DNA of 64,000 bases from Trichobilharzia szidati (lineage: Eukaryota > Platyhelminthes > Trematoda > Strigeidida > Schistosomatidae), in NCBI GenBank assembly GCA_944472155.2, contig OX235273.1:5615204-5679203 (forward strand), given 5' to 3'. Positions 31,480 through 42,755 of this stretch are shown here, piece after piece. A program made the translations under genes and the position numbers. Position 1 is the first letter of the stretch. Each line of letters starts with the position of its first letter. Under the pieces are notes generated by a model that ran no database searches, had not been told where the DNA came from, and worked only from the letters and a program-made list of their open reading frames with translations.

Positions 31480-32095
31480 GGATTTTCATCATCGGCTTAC
31501 ATTAGTCAGAGAACCATTGGAAAACCGGGGAGTACTGGACAGCTGTTTCGTCACAGTTTGGGACTCTGCAGCACGCACCCACCGGGAATCTAATCCGGGA
31601 CCCTCTGGTTAGAAGGCGAGGTCGTAGACCATTGAGCCACTGCAACCCGATTCAATGGCCAACCTATGAATTCCAGCTTCTGCCAATTCACGAGATAGCG
31701 CGACCTCTAGCCAATGTCTTCGGCGAGTAATTGTCCTCACTCCCGACCTGCTGCACCCTGCTTACTAGAACCCCAGGTAACCTACCTGAATAGGGTAAGT
31801 CGCTAGTGAGCATCTCGCAAATACTTGCCTAAGACTTTGGCTAGGTGTCGCACTATGTCGTGAATTGGCAGAAGTTAGAATTCATGGGCTGGCCATTGGA
31901 TCGGGTCCCAGTGGCTTAATGGTCTACGAGCTAGGTCGCCTTGTAACCAGAAGGCCCTGGTTTCGAATCCCGGTGGGTGCGTACTGATGAAGAGTCCCAA
32001 ACTGGGACGAAGCAGCTGTACAGTACTCCCAGGTTTTCCAATGGTTCTCTGACTAATGTCAGCTCATGATGATAATTCTGTAACAAAACGATATT
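31480..32095. repeat. SINE-alpha palindrome, most complete
   Basis: Left arm (minus) 31490-31725 and right arm (plus) 31845-32075 are two full SINE-alpha units head to head, each with GTCTACGA-type A box, a GGTTTCGAATCCC or GATTAGATTCCC B box and hammerhead-like core. The centre at 31726-31845 (TCCTCACTCCCGACCTGCTG onward) is unique to this palindromic form. In the right arm GTACTG (31988 onward) can pair with CAGTAC, with ATGAAGA and GAAG between; C3 of the hammerhead core is then A. Confidence 0.88.
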
Positions 32096-32129
32096 TTTTT
32101 ACTGACATTTCGCTATTTAATGCTAATAG

Positions 32130-34015
32130 CTTAATCAAAGTATTTTTAAAACGGAATTTACAAAGTCTCAGCATATATATAAAAAAGAGTTAAGGGGTGA
32201 GAAGATAGACATAGGTCAAGTTAAAAGAACATATTGAAAGTCAAAATAACAATGAAGATCACTAAACCAAATAACAAAGGTAGTAATAGTACATCTGTTA
32301 TGGCTGGTGTCAAAACAAAGTTTACTAACTTGATCATCATTCGTTAGTCTGAGGTCATTTTTCGTTCGTCGTCAAATTGGTCAATTGGTAAAGATAACAA
32401 AACCAACCAGGTGTACATGCCTGTTGGATTTGATCAGTGTGTAACATTATAAAAGCAGTATTTGTTTACATAGTGAACTTGCATATCACATTCGTATTGA
32501 TTTTGTCACTTCATGGGGGAGTGGTGGGGTGTTGTAACCAGGTCAGATTCTGTTTTAGTCCATCATTCCTATTCAGGCAATTTGGTTTCCACTTGATATG
32601 AAGTGCTTCTGATGATATTAGACGTGGCCTAATTCTATAGCGTGTAGACCTATGGCTGATGATTTTTCAAGCTTTTTTAGTTCAACCAAATTCCTCGGTG
32701 GTCAAAGAGATACTCTACGGTGTTCATTTCTTCTGATTTTGATTTCTCGAGATGTGTGTCCGATGTATATCGCATCACATTCCAAGCAAGGATTTTATTT
32801 TATAGACACAATTAGATAGAGAATCTTTAGGGATCTGGTCTTTTACATGGACAAGGTTGTTTCGTAGTGTGTCTGATGTTTTGAAGAAAACTCAGATGCC
32901 AAACTTGCTGAGTACTATTCTGATATCATCTGATGTCTCTGCTCTGTGTGGAATGACGACTGCTGAGGTCCATGTTTTTGGAATGCGTTTTCGGCCATAC
33001 TTAATGTCTGTGTTGATTTTGCTGATGAAGTTCCATGGGTAGTTGTTTTGCTTAAGAGTTTCAGCAATGTTTGATATTTCTTCGTCTTTTTCTTTCTGAT
33101 CCGTTATCAGAGAGTGTGCTCGTCTTAGAAGACTTGAAACAACTGAAGTTTTTGCGCTGATGGGGTGTGGTGATTTGAAGTCTAAATATTTATTTGAGTG
33201 GGTTTTCTTCCTGAATATGGATATACTAAAATGTCCGTTTTCCCTTCTCTTAACTAGGCAATCTAGAAATGGTGGTTCACCGACGTCTGATTGTGCTTCC
33301 GAAGTGAACTGGATTCTGGTAGATACACAGTTTATTTTCTCCAGGAATGAATTGTGTAGATCTCGTTTTAGTACTACAAAAGTATCATCTACATATCTTA
33401 ATCATATTTTGGGAGTGAGTATGCTTGAAAAGATGTTATTTTCATGGGTGAGAGAGGTGTTGTAACCAGGTCAGATTCTGCTTTAGTCCATCATTCCTAT
33501 TCAGTCAATTTGGATTCCACTTGATATGAAGTGCTTCTGATGATATTAGACGTTCTTTATGATTTCTGAAATGCTTTTTCTGGATTATTTCAATACTGTC
33601 AAAATCAATTTCGTGACCTCATTTTATAGCATGGCTGATGATTTTTCAAGTTTTTCTAGTTCAATTGGATTTCTCGGTGCTCGAATAGATGCTCTATTGT
33701 GTTCATTTCTTCTGAATTTGATTTCTCAAGATGTTTGTCCGATGTATATCGCACCACATTCCAAGCATTTTATTTTATAGACACAATTAGATAGAGAACC
33801 TTTAGGGATCTGGTCTTCTATATGAACAAGGTTGTTTCGTAGTGTGTCCGAAGTTTTAACGAAAGCTCTAATGTCGAGCTGACTGAGTACTCTTCTGATA
33901 TCATCTGACGTGTCTATATGGAATGACGACTGTCGAGGTCCATGTTTTCGGAATGCGTTTTCGGCCATACTTAATATCTGTGTTGATTTCAAACTGTTAA
34001 AGTGTACTCTTATCC
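32130..34015 (-). mobile_element. Two PLE copies in tandem
   Basis: Reading leftward from 34015: connector, NCVYKIKCLECGAIYIGQTS, C-terminal SEALHIKW region ending near 33480, then immediately the RT palm of the next unit with LRYVDDTFVVLKRD (YVDD at 33384-33395), PPFLDCLVKRRENGHFSI, YGRKRIPKTWTSAVVIPH, GIY-YIG with a frameshift at 32781-32788, the same C-terminus at 32590, and the 3' region to 32130. It is homologous in reverse orientation to 10961-12565. Both units are defective. Confidence 0.86.
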
Positions 34016-34059
34016 TGATATAAAAAGTCTTACAGTCCTTAAAAAACGATAACAGCCGC

Positions 34060-34615
34060 AGTATAATTGAGGATTTCATCATGAGCTGACATCAGGTGGA
34101 GAACCACTGGAAAAACTGGGAGTACTAGACAGCGGTTTCGTCGTAGCAGAACGCACACACCAAGGTTCAAATTCAAGGCCATCCGTTTACAACGTGAGCT
34201 CGTAGAACATTAAGCCACTGGGATCCGATCCAATGGCCTTTGAATTCTTACTTCTGCTAATTATTAACATAGCTCACTAGCAACTGGCCCTATTTAGGGA
34301 GTGACCTGGAGTTCTAGTAGGAAGGCATGAGCAGTAGCGTGTAGCGTGTTGAAGGTAGGGCGGTAACTCATTGGAGAAGACATTGTGAAGTGGTTGAGCT
34401 ATGTCATGAATCGGCAGAAGTTAGAATTCATGGGCCTGAATTTGAACCTCGGTGGGTGCGTGCTGTTGAAGAGTCACAAACTAGGTTGGGGGAAACAACT
34501 GTTCAGTACTCCCAGGTTTTCTAGTGGTTCTCTGACTGATGTCAGCCAATGATGAACTCCTCCAACCAATCAAACAAAGGATCCCTACAAAACCAATACT
34601 TGAAAAACAATTTTT
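34060..34615. repeat. SINE-alpha palindrome with flipped centre
   Basis: The left arm (minus) is 34075-34300, the right arm (plus) 34400-34610. The right arm lacks its A box. Its core is GTGCTGTTGAAGAGTC with GGGAAACAACTGTTC. The centre (GAGTTCTAGTAGGAAGGCAT) is the reverse complement of the centre orientation at 31480 and 61230. Confidence 0.85.
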
Positions 34616-34700
34616 TTAACGAGATTCTTCATCTGACGAACTCAGAATGTGTCTACCAGTTCAGTTGCTCCTGAGGAGATACGTATATTGGCTTAAAAGA
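34616..34700 (+). pseudogene. Short PLE GIY-YIG fragment
   Basis: Translation TNSECVYQFSCS-stop-GDTYIGLKDCQ is the endonuclease signature with a stop in place of a Cys codon. It is truncated on the right by a LINE-C tail. Confidence 0.75.
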
Positions 34701-34721
34701 CTGCCAGAATATCAATAATGT

Positions 34722-34830
34722 GATAATAACAACTATAGCTTTATTCTGAAAACTGTTTATACAGAATACAGAATTTTCAGCGGTGATATTTTTTCTTCAT
34801 CTTGGATTTTTCAATAAAATATTAGTTGCC
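34722..34830 (-). mobile_element. LINE-C 3' tail
   Basis: AGCTTTATTCTGAAAACTG and TACAGAATTTTCAGCG match CACTTTATTCTACAAC and GGAATTTTCAGCG at 24880-24930. Only the 3' terminus is recognisable. Confidence 0.5.
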
Positions 34831-35394
34831 AGTAGATAGTGTGATGCAGTTCCTTCTATCTGACCTGAAACGCAAATCAGTCCATCATTATAATTATGTA
34901 TCTTCTTTCTTTCCTTCGAGATACACACGATATTTTTTCGAATTTTTAATTATAAAGAGTTCAGGAGTCCATTTTGTAAACCAAGGACACTAGTCGGGGA
35001 CAATTACGTCACGCATTAGGATAATTATGCCATCCAGGATAGTGCTTTTTCTCGTGTTTAGTGAAAACTTGCGAAACCGCAGGTTGTTAATGTTTTAAAT
35101 ACTCACCATAGTAAAAAATACTGTTTGAGGTCATGTTTTACTAGATTTAAACAAACTGGACAAAAGAAATGTCCAATGATGGAGGTTTTCGATAGTCCAA
35201 GGCTTAAGCAGATAAGCGCAATATGATCTTGTGTTGACATGAACAAATGGAAGTGTATATAGAAGCGGCACAGTAAGTGAACATTTGGTCAACGCTGGTT
35301 ACCTTCTTCTCTTTAAGATATCCATGAGGCGTTTACGACTCATATAAGATTGCTGAAGCTTTGGCCAGTGTGTATACAAAACGTTAGTTCAACA
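34831..35394. other. Mostly unrecognised; weak PLE trace
   Basis: Near 35320-35370 the plus strand can be read as YKIAEALASVYT, reminiscent of the PLE C-terminal AEALAI block. Too short for a firm call. The remainder has no match. Confidence 0.3.
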
Positions 35395-35660
35395 ACTCTT
35401 TCTTTCTGAATCCCAGTCTATCTATGTTAAACTGTTAGAGTTTCCATAAAGATACAAGCTAAACTGCAGGGGAACTTCTTATTTCTACTGTCAATTCTTC
35501 GGGTTACTGTTTCTTCCTTGAATCTTCCTTTTTTCCCCAATTCAGGGTCTTGTCTGAAGATATTCTCTTTCAAATGCTTCTCGAACAAACTAAATTCTTC
35601 TCCCAACTTGTTATGTGACCACAGCTTCTTGGTCCTGTCATACAATGTCCTCAGTACTCC
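35395..35660 (-). pseudogene. PLE thumb/connector fragment
   Basis: The minus strand encodes GVLRTLYDRTKKLWSHNKLG then EEFSLFEKHLKENIF, homologous to RTLYDKARKLYSPNKAEEEL at 14640-14700. It is oriented against the endonuclease piece at 36000-36385. Confidence 0.75.
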
Positions 35661-35747
35661 ATGCTAACAAATTACACAGCAATATTAAGAGATTTCTTCA
35701 AACCACTCAGTAAAATCAGATATAATTCAATAAATCTTATTGTAGCA

Positions 35748-36885
35748 TTAAGAACACAATATTCAGCGAAGAGACTCTTTCCAACAACGAATTTATTATC
35801 AAGCTGTACAATCGTATATATATATATCGTAAATTTTCTTCGCTGCAATTGTCTTTTTAATAAATCGTATATACATGGTTTTTAAGAAATTATATCCGTT
35901 GAGGGAATTAGGTCAAAGGTGTGAATACATGAAATAATAATAGTATGAAATGCAATTAAAATATTTGTGATTATAATCATAGTTTAATGTCAACTTGTTC
36001 TCTACCTCTGCAAAAGATAAGCTCCTCCGTCTGGCCGCCTCCATGTGCATATATCGGTTCACCTGCTCTTGTGAAGCAAGGTACATTGGCCGTAGTCAGA
36101 GGACGCTTTCCACACGGATATGAGAACATATTTCAGCTTGGTTTTACAAGGGAGAAAGGAAGTGTGTGAGAAGCTCTATTTTGGAACACCTGATCGACTT
36201 CTGCCACTCTGTCAACCGTGATCATATATAGAATCCATGCTAACTTCCCGCGTTTTATTCGTTACAGACTTCTAAATACAGCTGAGGCCTTGGCAATTCA
36301 TGACTTTAAGCCATCCAGACCTTTGTGTACAAAAGAAGTATGTACAATCCCTACTTCTGACTTGGCCGTAGAGGGATAGACATTTATTTTGTTTATTTAG
36401 TTATTCTATGTACTTTTCCCTCATTACTACGATTATTATTGTTATCATTATTATTGTTACTATTCTCATTCTGAATCTTTTCCACTTGACCCACTTGACA
36501 TTTTAAACCCGAAATTATTAATTTTTATATTTTTAATTTTACAATATTGATTCCTATCTTATCAAATTTCACACCATGTTATGTAACATTTTATATTCGT
36601 CTACTAATCTTATAATTATGTAACCCTTTTCAAAATCTATACACCTTATGTATTATTCTATATAAGACATTAATTATTTTGCCACTTGACATTAAACTAT
36701 GATTATAATCACAAATATTTTAATTGCATTTAATACTATTATTATTTCATATATTCACACCTTTGACCTAATTCCCTCAGCGGATATAATTTTTATAATA
36801 AAACCATATATATATATATACGATTGTACAGCTTGATAATAAATTCGTTGTAAAGAGTCTCTTCGCTGAATATTGTGTTCTTAAA
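35748..36885. repeat. PLE palindrome around a GIY-YIG fragment
   Basis: 35748-35995 recurs inverted at 36685-36885 (ACAATATTCAGCGAAGAGAC versus its mirror at the right end; GTGATTATAATCATAG mirrored near 36700). The loop holds a plus-strand endonuclease: FTCSCEARYIGRSQRT, EHISAWFYKGERK and LLNTAEALAIHDFKPSRP, ending near 36385, followed by A/T-rich 3' sequence. The same inverted-tail layout as 4305-5393. Confidence 0.82.
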
Positions 36886-37294
36886 ATCAGATATTACCAT
36901 CAATTTCAACAAAGTGACGATTAGAGGTCTGTTTGTTCCACGGTTTCTTTAAGTTCAGTCTTATACTTCATACGTGATGGAATAGGGTTAATATTACTCC
37001 GATCGACTTTAATTTTAGAAAAAAAATGGCAAAGAATATTCTTTACGATAATTTCCTCTCCTTGTTCCATAAATTTATAAAGATAAATATATATTTATAA
37101 ACATAGAACAGTCGTCATTAACAACACTGGTGTTTCCTAAATAATATCGATTTGTTAAGTAACACGAATGAAATTACAGTTCACTAAAAATACATAAGTT
37201 ATAATAAGCATAAAAATGTAATAGTAAGTAGAATATTAAATAAAATTAAAGAAATTTCCACAATAAATTAAGGATCAGTAAAACTTTGATTGAC
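36886..37294. other. No recognised feature
   Basis: A/T-rich; no open frame with a motif. Confidence 0.4.
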
Positions 37295-37715
37295 GGCCAG
37301 CGTTGTAAGGAAAGTCTCTGAACCAACCAACTTCTTTTGCAAACATAATTCAGGTTTGTGAATGTAGATGCTAACAACTAGCCTCAGCAATATGTAGTGG
37401 ACGAACTCTTAAGGTAAAGTTAAGTTTAGTTGGTATGCACAGTAGATGACTTTGAAAGCCTCCATGTATGTCTACATCAATCTTGTGTTCTATATTCAAA
37501 AGACGAGATAGAATAGAGCTATGAATGGACTGTGTTTGTCATTTACTTGGCAACTCTGCAGGATGATGTCAGGAAATCCAGAGATAAACACGCTAAACTG
37601 TACGGCCTGGTAGTGGTCTGGAGAGATGCGTCCGAATTGTGAATGAAAAAAAATGGGAAGGTCTTTGCAAACTCCAACTTTATCAACCATCTTTAGCTTT
37701 CTGTATAAATTCAAC
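37295..37715 (-). pseudogene. PLE C-terminal fragment
   Basis: Minus-strand residues NIEHKIDVDIHGGFQSHLLC then KLNFTLRVRPLHIAEA align with DTEHKVDVNTAFKIIYRI and LKFALRVRLLQTAEA of the copy at 42756. The 72 open codons upstream (37496-37714) probably belong to the same element, but they have lost the signature. Confidence 0.65.
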
Positions 37716-37894
37716 CCACCTTTCTTAGTTTCTTATGTAAAAACAGTGTACAACCTTTATACAATCAGAAAAAACAGGTCCACAAATTATACGCTTTTTT
37801 CATTCTAATGTGCCACTGTTCAGGTTTTTCAATATGTCAAGTGAAAACAATTAAAAAAAACCAGTCAAAAAACATTTAGACATTCAGATTACCA

Positions 37895-38325
37895 GTTGGC
37901 GGGGGAGGGGAACACGATATATACTGGCTCACCTTTCTATGTTAGATTTACAAGTGAAGCTTTTTCTAAAGTAATACAAAATTTATCTATACAGCTTCGC
38001 AGGTGTGTCCGTCAAAATGACAGTGTTTATCGTTATCTGAAATTCTCGTATGCCAGAAGATTACTTCTTCTATTTTTGATAATTAATCATAGGGTTTGAC
38101 GTACAACTAGCAATTTGTTATCCGCAAGTGGAGAAAAGCTACAATAGTACTTGAATAACCATCCGTTCAGACTCCTTTCCATTTATATGCACCAAAGTAG
38201 GATTGGAGAGATAATTAAACAGTCATTTTTGGTTTATGATGCCTAGCAGTGGAATCCAACAGACGTGTTTTCTATTCTATTTTGTGAGTGAAATTGTTCC
38301 TACTAATATTCAAGTCCTTATGTAA
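37895..38325 (+). repeat. Repeat E copy
   Basis: AGGTGTGTCCGTCAAAATGA, CATAGGGTTTGACGTACAAC, TTTATATGCACCAAAGTAGG and CAGTGGAATCCAACAG parallel 17460-17850. It is followed at 38335 by a minus-strand LINE-A end, as in the first copy. Confidence 0.7.
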
Positions 38326-38334
38326 TATATAAAA

Positions 38335-38436
38335 TCCCCTTATATTCAGAGGGGAACATCATGGAACTTCAGCAGAACATCTGGATTTCACCCTGTTCTC
38401 TGCAGTCCTTTTCAGTTTGCTGGCCCCATGATTGCG
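38335..38436 (-). mobile_element. LINE-A 3' terminal scrap
   Basis: GGGGAACATCATGGAACTTC then CACCCTGTTCTCTGCAGTCC match 17905-17960. It is truncated after about 100 bp by LINE-B. Confidence 0.7.
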
Positions 38437-39540
38437 ATTGACATGTCACCAGGGAATAATCTCGTTGACTTAGAATATGCAGATGATACAGTTCTCACTC
38501 CTAGGTGAAGACACTGACAAAATGCAGAGTCTTCTGAACACCTAGAGCTGCAATCTAAGAATGTTTGGCATGCAATTTGCTCCTGCTAAATGTAAGGTTA
38601 TGTTACAGGACTGGACTACACTAACTCCTAGCTTAGAAATGGGGAGTGAAGTGGTAGAGCACGTCGACCACTTCACTTATTTGAGAGGTTGCATCAGCCA
38701 GCACCAACGGGTTGATTGCTGATGAGATCTCAGCACGGATACACAAGGCTAGTTTCGTATATGCCAGTTTACACCATCTCTGGTGTAGATGAGATATCTG
38801 GCTGGCTGTCGTCCAAAGGTCTGGTGTACTGCTCAGCAGTCCACTCCGTCCTCCTTTATGGTTGTGAGACCTAGCCATTGAGAGTTGAAGACATTAAAAG
38901 ACTAGCTGTATTTGATTGTAGGTGCCTGCGTTCCATCTCTCGTGTGAAGTAGTATAATATGGTGAGCAGTATTGAGGTTAATCTTCGAGTGCTAGGTAAT
39001 GAGGAGAAATAAGTGGATGAGGCTGTGAAGCTACATCGACTGAGATGGTTAGAACATGTGTCACCCATTCCTAGCCATCGCTTTCCTCAACGGGCAATGT
39101 TAGCTGACATAAGGTCAGGTTGGAAAAGAGTTAGCTAGCGGTGGTCAAACCGAAACATAGCTCTATCAGTCAATCATATCCATAACAGTTAGTTTAAGCC
39201 AACCAGCCACGTAGGAAGGTGTGGATTCCCGGGTTCGGGCCCTCGGGACGGTAAACACCAATGGCTGGAGACAATCGGTGATATGGCTCAAAATCGTTCT
39301 CAATGGCTGGCGCAGATGAATCCACTCCTTGTGACTTATTATCTCCAATGAAACTATATCGTTTTTCGTTATTAATATTCCTTTTGTATCATATCCCTGT
39401 CTACTGTCTCTATTTTTCAATTCTTCTATTTTCTTCCCTTGCTTTGTGTGATATATGGAGTGTGGCGACTCGAAATGCTGCACATCTGTGCAAAGTTCTA
39501 TGTTGAAACCAGTCAGAAAGGCAGTCCCCATGACTGCCCG
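38437..39540 (+). pseudogene. LINE-B RT C-terminal half and 3' end
   Basis: Translation shows IDMSPGNNLVDLEYADDTVL (RT motif C, Y-A-D-D), SVLLYGCETWPLRVEDIKRL, AVFDCRCLRSISRVKYNMVS, DEAVKLHRLRWLEHVSPIPS, and WLETIGDMAQNRSQWLAQMN ending at a stop near 39350. About 190 bp of 3' sequence follows. The C-x-x-S-I, L-H-R-L-R-W-L and M-A-x-N-R-x-x-W blocks fit RTE-type ORF2. Frameshifts lie at 38510-38700, and the 5' part is missing. Confidence 0.87.
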
Positions 39541-39554
39541 AAATCTTTATTTAT

Positions 39555-40290
39555 TTATTTATTTTGATTTAAATCTCCCCGTCATACTGTCTTCTCCATA
39601 TTACCCATGCAGCGACGCCTAGCTGGTTAATTCCTAATCGGGTTCCATTTGAGCTATGGTCTGATGTGGTGTGTCACACGATAGTTTCCTCAGAGTATGT
39701 CCAATTCATCTTCATTTTCTTCTGCATATTTGTTGAGCAATTGGTTCTCGGTTGGTTTGTTCCCCCAGCACCTTACTGCTAATCCTCTCCGACAGGCTCA
39801 GTATGGCGACAACCAAGGCAGCTATCAATAAAATTCTGCACCGTGCTGGGAATGCTTTACGTGATGCGTATTTCTGACCCATACAGAAACACTGACTGAT
39901 TGACTTCACATTGGTGTTGAAAGTCCGAACTCTGTTCTTTATACTGAATCCAGAATATTCCCTCTATAGTTGAAATATTGCGTCCTAGATAAGTGAAGGC
40001 AATGACCTCTTACACATTTCTTCCGATGAAAGTGTCTGGTATTTGTTGTTGTTGGTTGGTTAGTTGGTTGGTTGATTGGTCATCTTCATCACCTCCAACT
40101 ACCCGGTGTTCACTTGAAGTTCAGTCTTCGCCGACAGCTTATTGGCTTTTTTCCTGTAAGTCTTGGAATTTATGTGACATCAGGCAGACGTCTTTCGCAA
40201 AATCGAGATCGTGTGAAGTCTTCTTATCAGTCGAACGTATTCTTGACTTCTCGCTTCCCACTCACAGACTGTCGCATAGTCGTTATTAGC
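39555..40290 (-). mobile_element. LINE-A fragment
   Basis: The minus strand carries the C-terminal block near 39690-39860, the FNTNVKSV-like block near 39910, the Gln-rich segment at 40030-40080 (read as CAA/CAG on the minus strand), and the KIPRLTGKK-like region. The extreme 3' end is missing. Confidence 0.78.
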
Positions 40291-40905
40291 GAGTATTGCA
40301 ATAATCCTCAAGTTTTGAGCAGATATGCTTCAATGGATATCCCGCATTTTGTGAAAATATCCGTAATTTATGCATATTTCGTGACGTTATTTATCCGTAT
40401 GAGAGAAATCTTCAATATTCCAGTACTTTTGTCCTTATAAGTGATTCTAATCCTGTTATTCATTATTTTTTTTAAAATCTCTTCTCATCATCAATAATCC
40501 TTTAAAAGTATTTTCTTGTCTTCATTTTCGATTAAAATTTCTACCCAGCCACAGATATTTCCACACATTTCAAAAATTGGATCAGGTGCCTTGATTTATT
40601 ATATGCAAATCATTGGAAGGTGGGGTGGAGGGGGGATTAGATTCGACACACAAATAAAAGGATTATTCCATTCCGTGTCCTTTTAAGACTGGGATTCTCT
40701 TTTGAAAATTATTTTCACGCTATGAGTTATACCCGTGATTAGGGAAAAATTCAATTCAATACAAAGAAGCTATTCCGTTCTGCTTCAATTTACGAAAAAT
40801 AAGGGAATTAAAATTTTGTCTTAACGATTTCTTTTGTCAGTCGATGTTCCCAGCATCTGTGCGTGATTTCTTCACTTTTATGGTAGTTCGTTAGTTACTC
40901 ATTTA
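40291..40905. other. No recognised feature
   Basis: A GGGGTGGAGGGGGGA tract near 40620-40635 is notable only for composition. Confidence 0.4.
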
Positions 40906-42375
40906 TGTCTAATATTATTATTATTTATTACTGTCTCCTTTAGTTCCTAGAGGAACATAAGGCTTCAGGTTCACGTCTACATTGCTATTAGGGTTCTCCG
41001 CCAACGTCTGCCCACATGCTTTCATCTCCTCTTCACATGACCTCCTCCTCCATGTCACCCTCACACTGACGATCACTTAACTCGCCATTTCCCAGTCGGG
41101 TTCCACTCGAACTATGGGCTGGCGTGTGATGTGAATCACTTAACGATTGGGTTCCTCAGAGTATGCCCAATCCACATTTTTCTTGTACAACTGGTTCCTG
41201 CTGGGCTAGTTGGTTGGTTCATTCGTTCCCATCTGATGTTGAGTAGGGCTGAGTAAAAAAACTGTTGTTCAAAGTCTGTAGTTTGTTCAAAGTGCCGATT
41301 CATGACACACCAAGTTTCTAATTCATAAAGTAGCATTGACTTCACACTGGAGTTCGAAATCTGGATCTTATTTTTCATGCTGAGTCCTGTTGACCTCAAA
41401 ACACACTTACGAGAAGTGAAAGCTTGTCTTGCTTTCACGATCCTCGCTGCTTTGATATCCACATCAGTTCCATCCGCGTAAAATTGAAACGATTCTTCCC
41501 AGATCCATAGGTGAAGACAGATGCTTCTTTCAGATTCAGCTTCTCCCATTCATGCTGGCTGATTTTTTTCTGCTTTTGCTGCTGTTGCTGTTGGCCAGGA
41601 ATCTTCATCACCACATCTGTTTTCTCTATGCTCACCTGAGGTCCTATCTTCTTTAGATGCTTCTTCTGCCAATTTGTTGCTTTCCACTTGCATATCTTCC
41701 AGTTTGTGAGAAATCAGACATATATATCATCACGGGCGAAGTTCAAATCCTTCGAGTTTTTGTGTGGGTCCATTTTATGCCTGTTTCCTCGTTGTCCGGC
41801 ACGCTGTCTGTCGCATTTTCTTGTCTACCGCAATCAGGAAAGTCACTGTGAGTTGAGAGCTGGCTGCTAGCCAAAGTTGGTAGACAGTAATTGACGTCAA
41901 TGTTTATGTCCCCAATATTGGTGGTGAGAAAATGAGAACAAAGGCTTTGCGTAGGCGGATACAGTTAGCATATGGATGATCTGACACAGCCACAAGGAGA
42001 TGCAAAGTTAACTTTCTGTGAGAAACAACCAATCAAAAGACTGTATTTTCTACGAACAATAATCTACAATAATGTACACTAAAATCTATAAATATGTGTT
42101 GATTTTCCTTAATAAACGATCTGTTGCCCGGCCATTGTCTTCTGTTGTTACAACTGGAGATAGTAGGTAGCCGGCCAGCTTGTCTTACTCCCGTCTTCAC
42201 TTCGAAGGATTCCGTGAGTTTCCTGTTGTGGATTACTTGGCTTGCAGCATTGTCGTACAACTGCTGGATGAGGTGTATACTTGTTGATGGCACCCGGTAG
42301 TAGCGAAGTAGTTTCCAAATCACCTCTTTATCGACGCTGTCGATGATTATGAAATTAATATTCCTCGGACTGTGG
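40906..42375 (-). pseudogene. LINE-A RT to 3' end, split by an LTR
   Basis: From the right, minus strand: NFIIIDSVDKEVIWKLLRYY (motif A region), STSIHLIQQLYDNAASQVIH, KTGVRQAGRLPTIS, then 306 bp of LTR, then RNQESHC-like residues, IKWTHTKTRRI..., MSIEKTDVVMKIPGQQQQQQ and the 3' terminus near 40925. Removing the insertion would restore continuity of the family alignment, so the LTR arrived later. Stops and shifts are present elsewhere. Confidence 0.85.
41847..42152 (+). repeat. Solo-LTR-like element inside LINE-A
   Basis: It begins TGTGAGTTGAGAGCTGGCTG and ends TCTTCTGTTGTTACA. It includes CAACCAATCAAAAGAC, TATAAATATGTGTTG (TATA-like) and AACGATCTGTTGCC, matching 49714-50050. TG...CA ends and promoter-like motifs fit a retrotransposon LTR. 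No internal region adjoins it, and a clean target duplication was not seen. Confidence 0.75.
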
Positions 42376-42755
42376 TAATCATACATATTTTAACAGTAAT
42401 AGCTTCTTGTACAAATCTCTGAATATTGCCGTCATCATTTAACCATCCCTACCACAACTTTTGCTTAACAAGTTGCCCTATTTGGTTGTGTATTCGCAGT
42501 TAAGACGATGAGTGTCAATCGCATGTGAAGACAGACACTCGTTGATGACAGTGGCTGTTTGTAATGCTATACATTGTGAATAAACAGATAATAGAGTCCA
42601 TGATTCATTGGATACGGTCTCAGTGACTCATCTCATTAGTAATAAAAGCCTTGACTTCGATTAAATGCTGTTATACATGCCCAAGTATTATCTGTATATT
42701 GAGAAAATATTTATAGATATCACTTTGAATTCATCATCCTCAGAAATAATAACCG
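42376..42755. other. No recognised feature
   Basis: Nothing identifiable between LINE-A and the following PLE. Confidence 0.4.
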
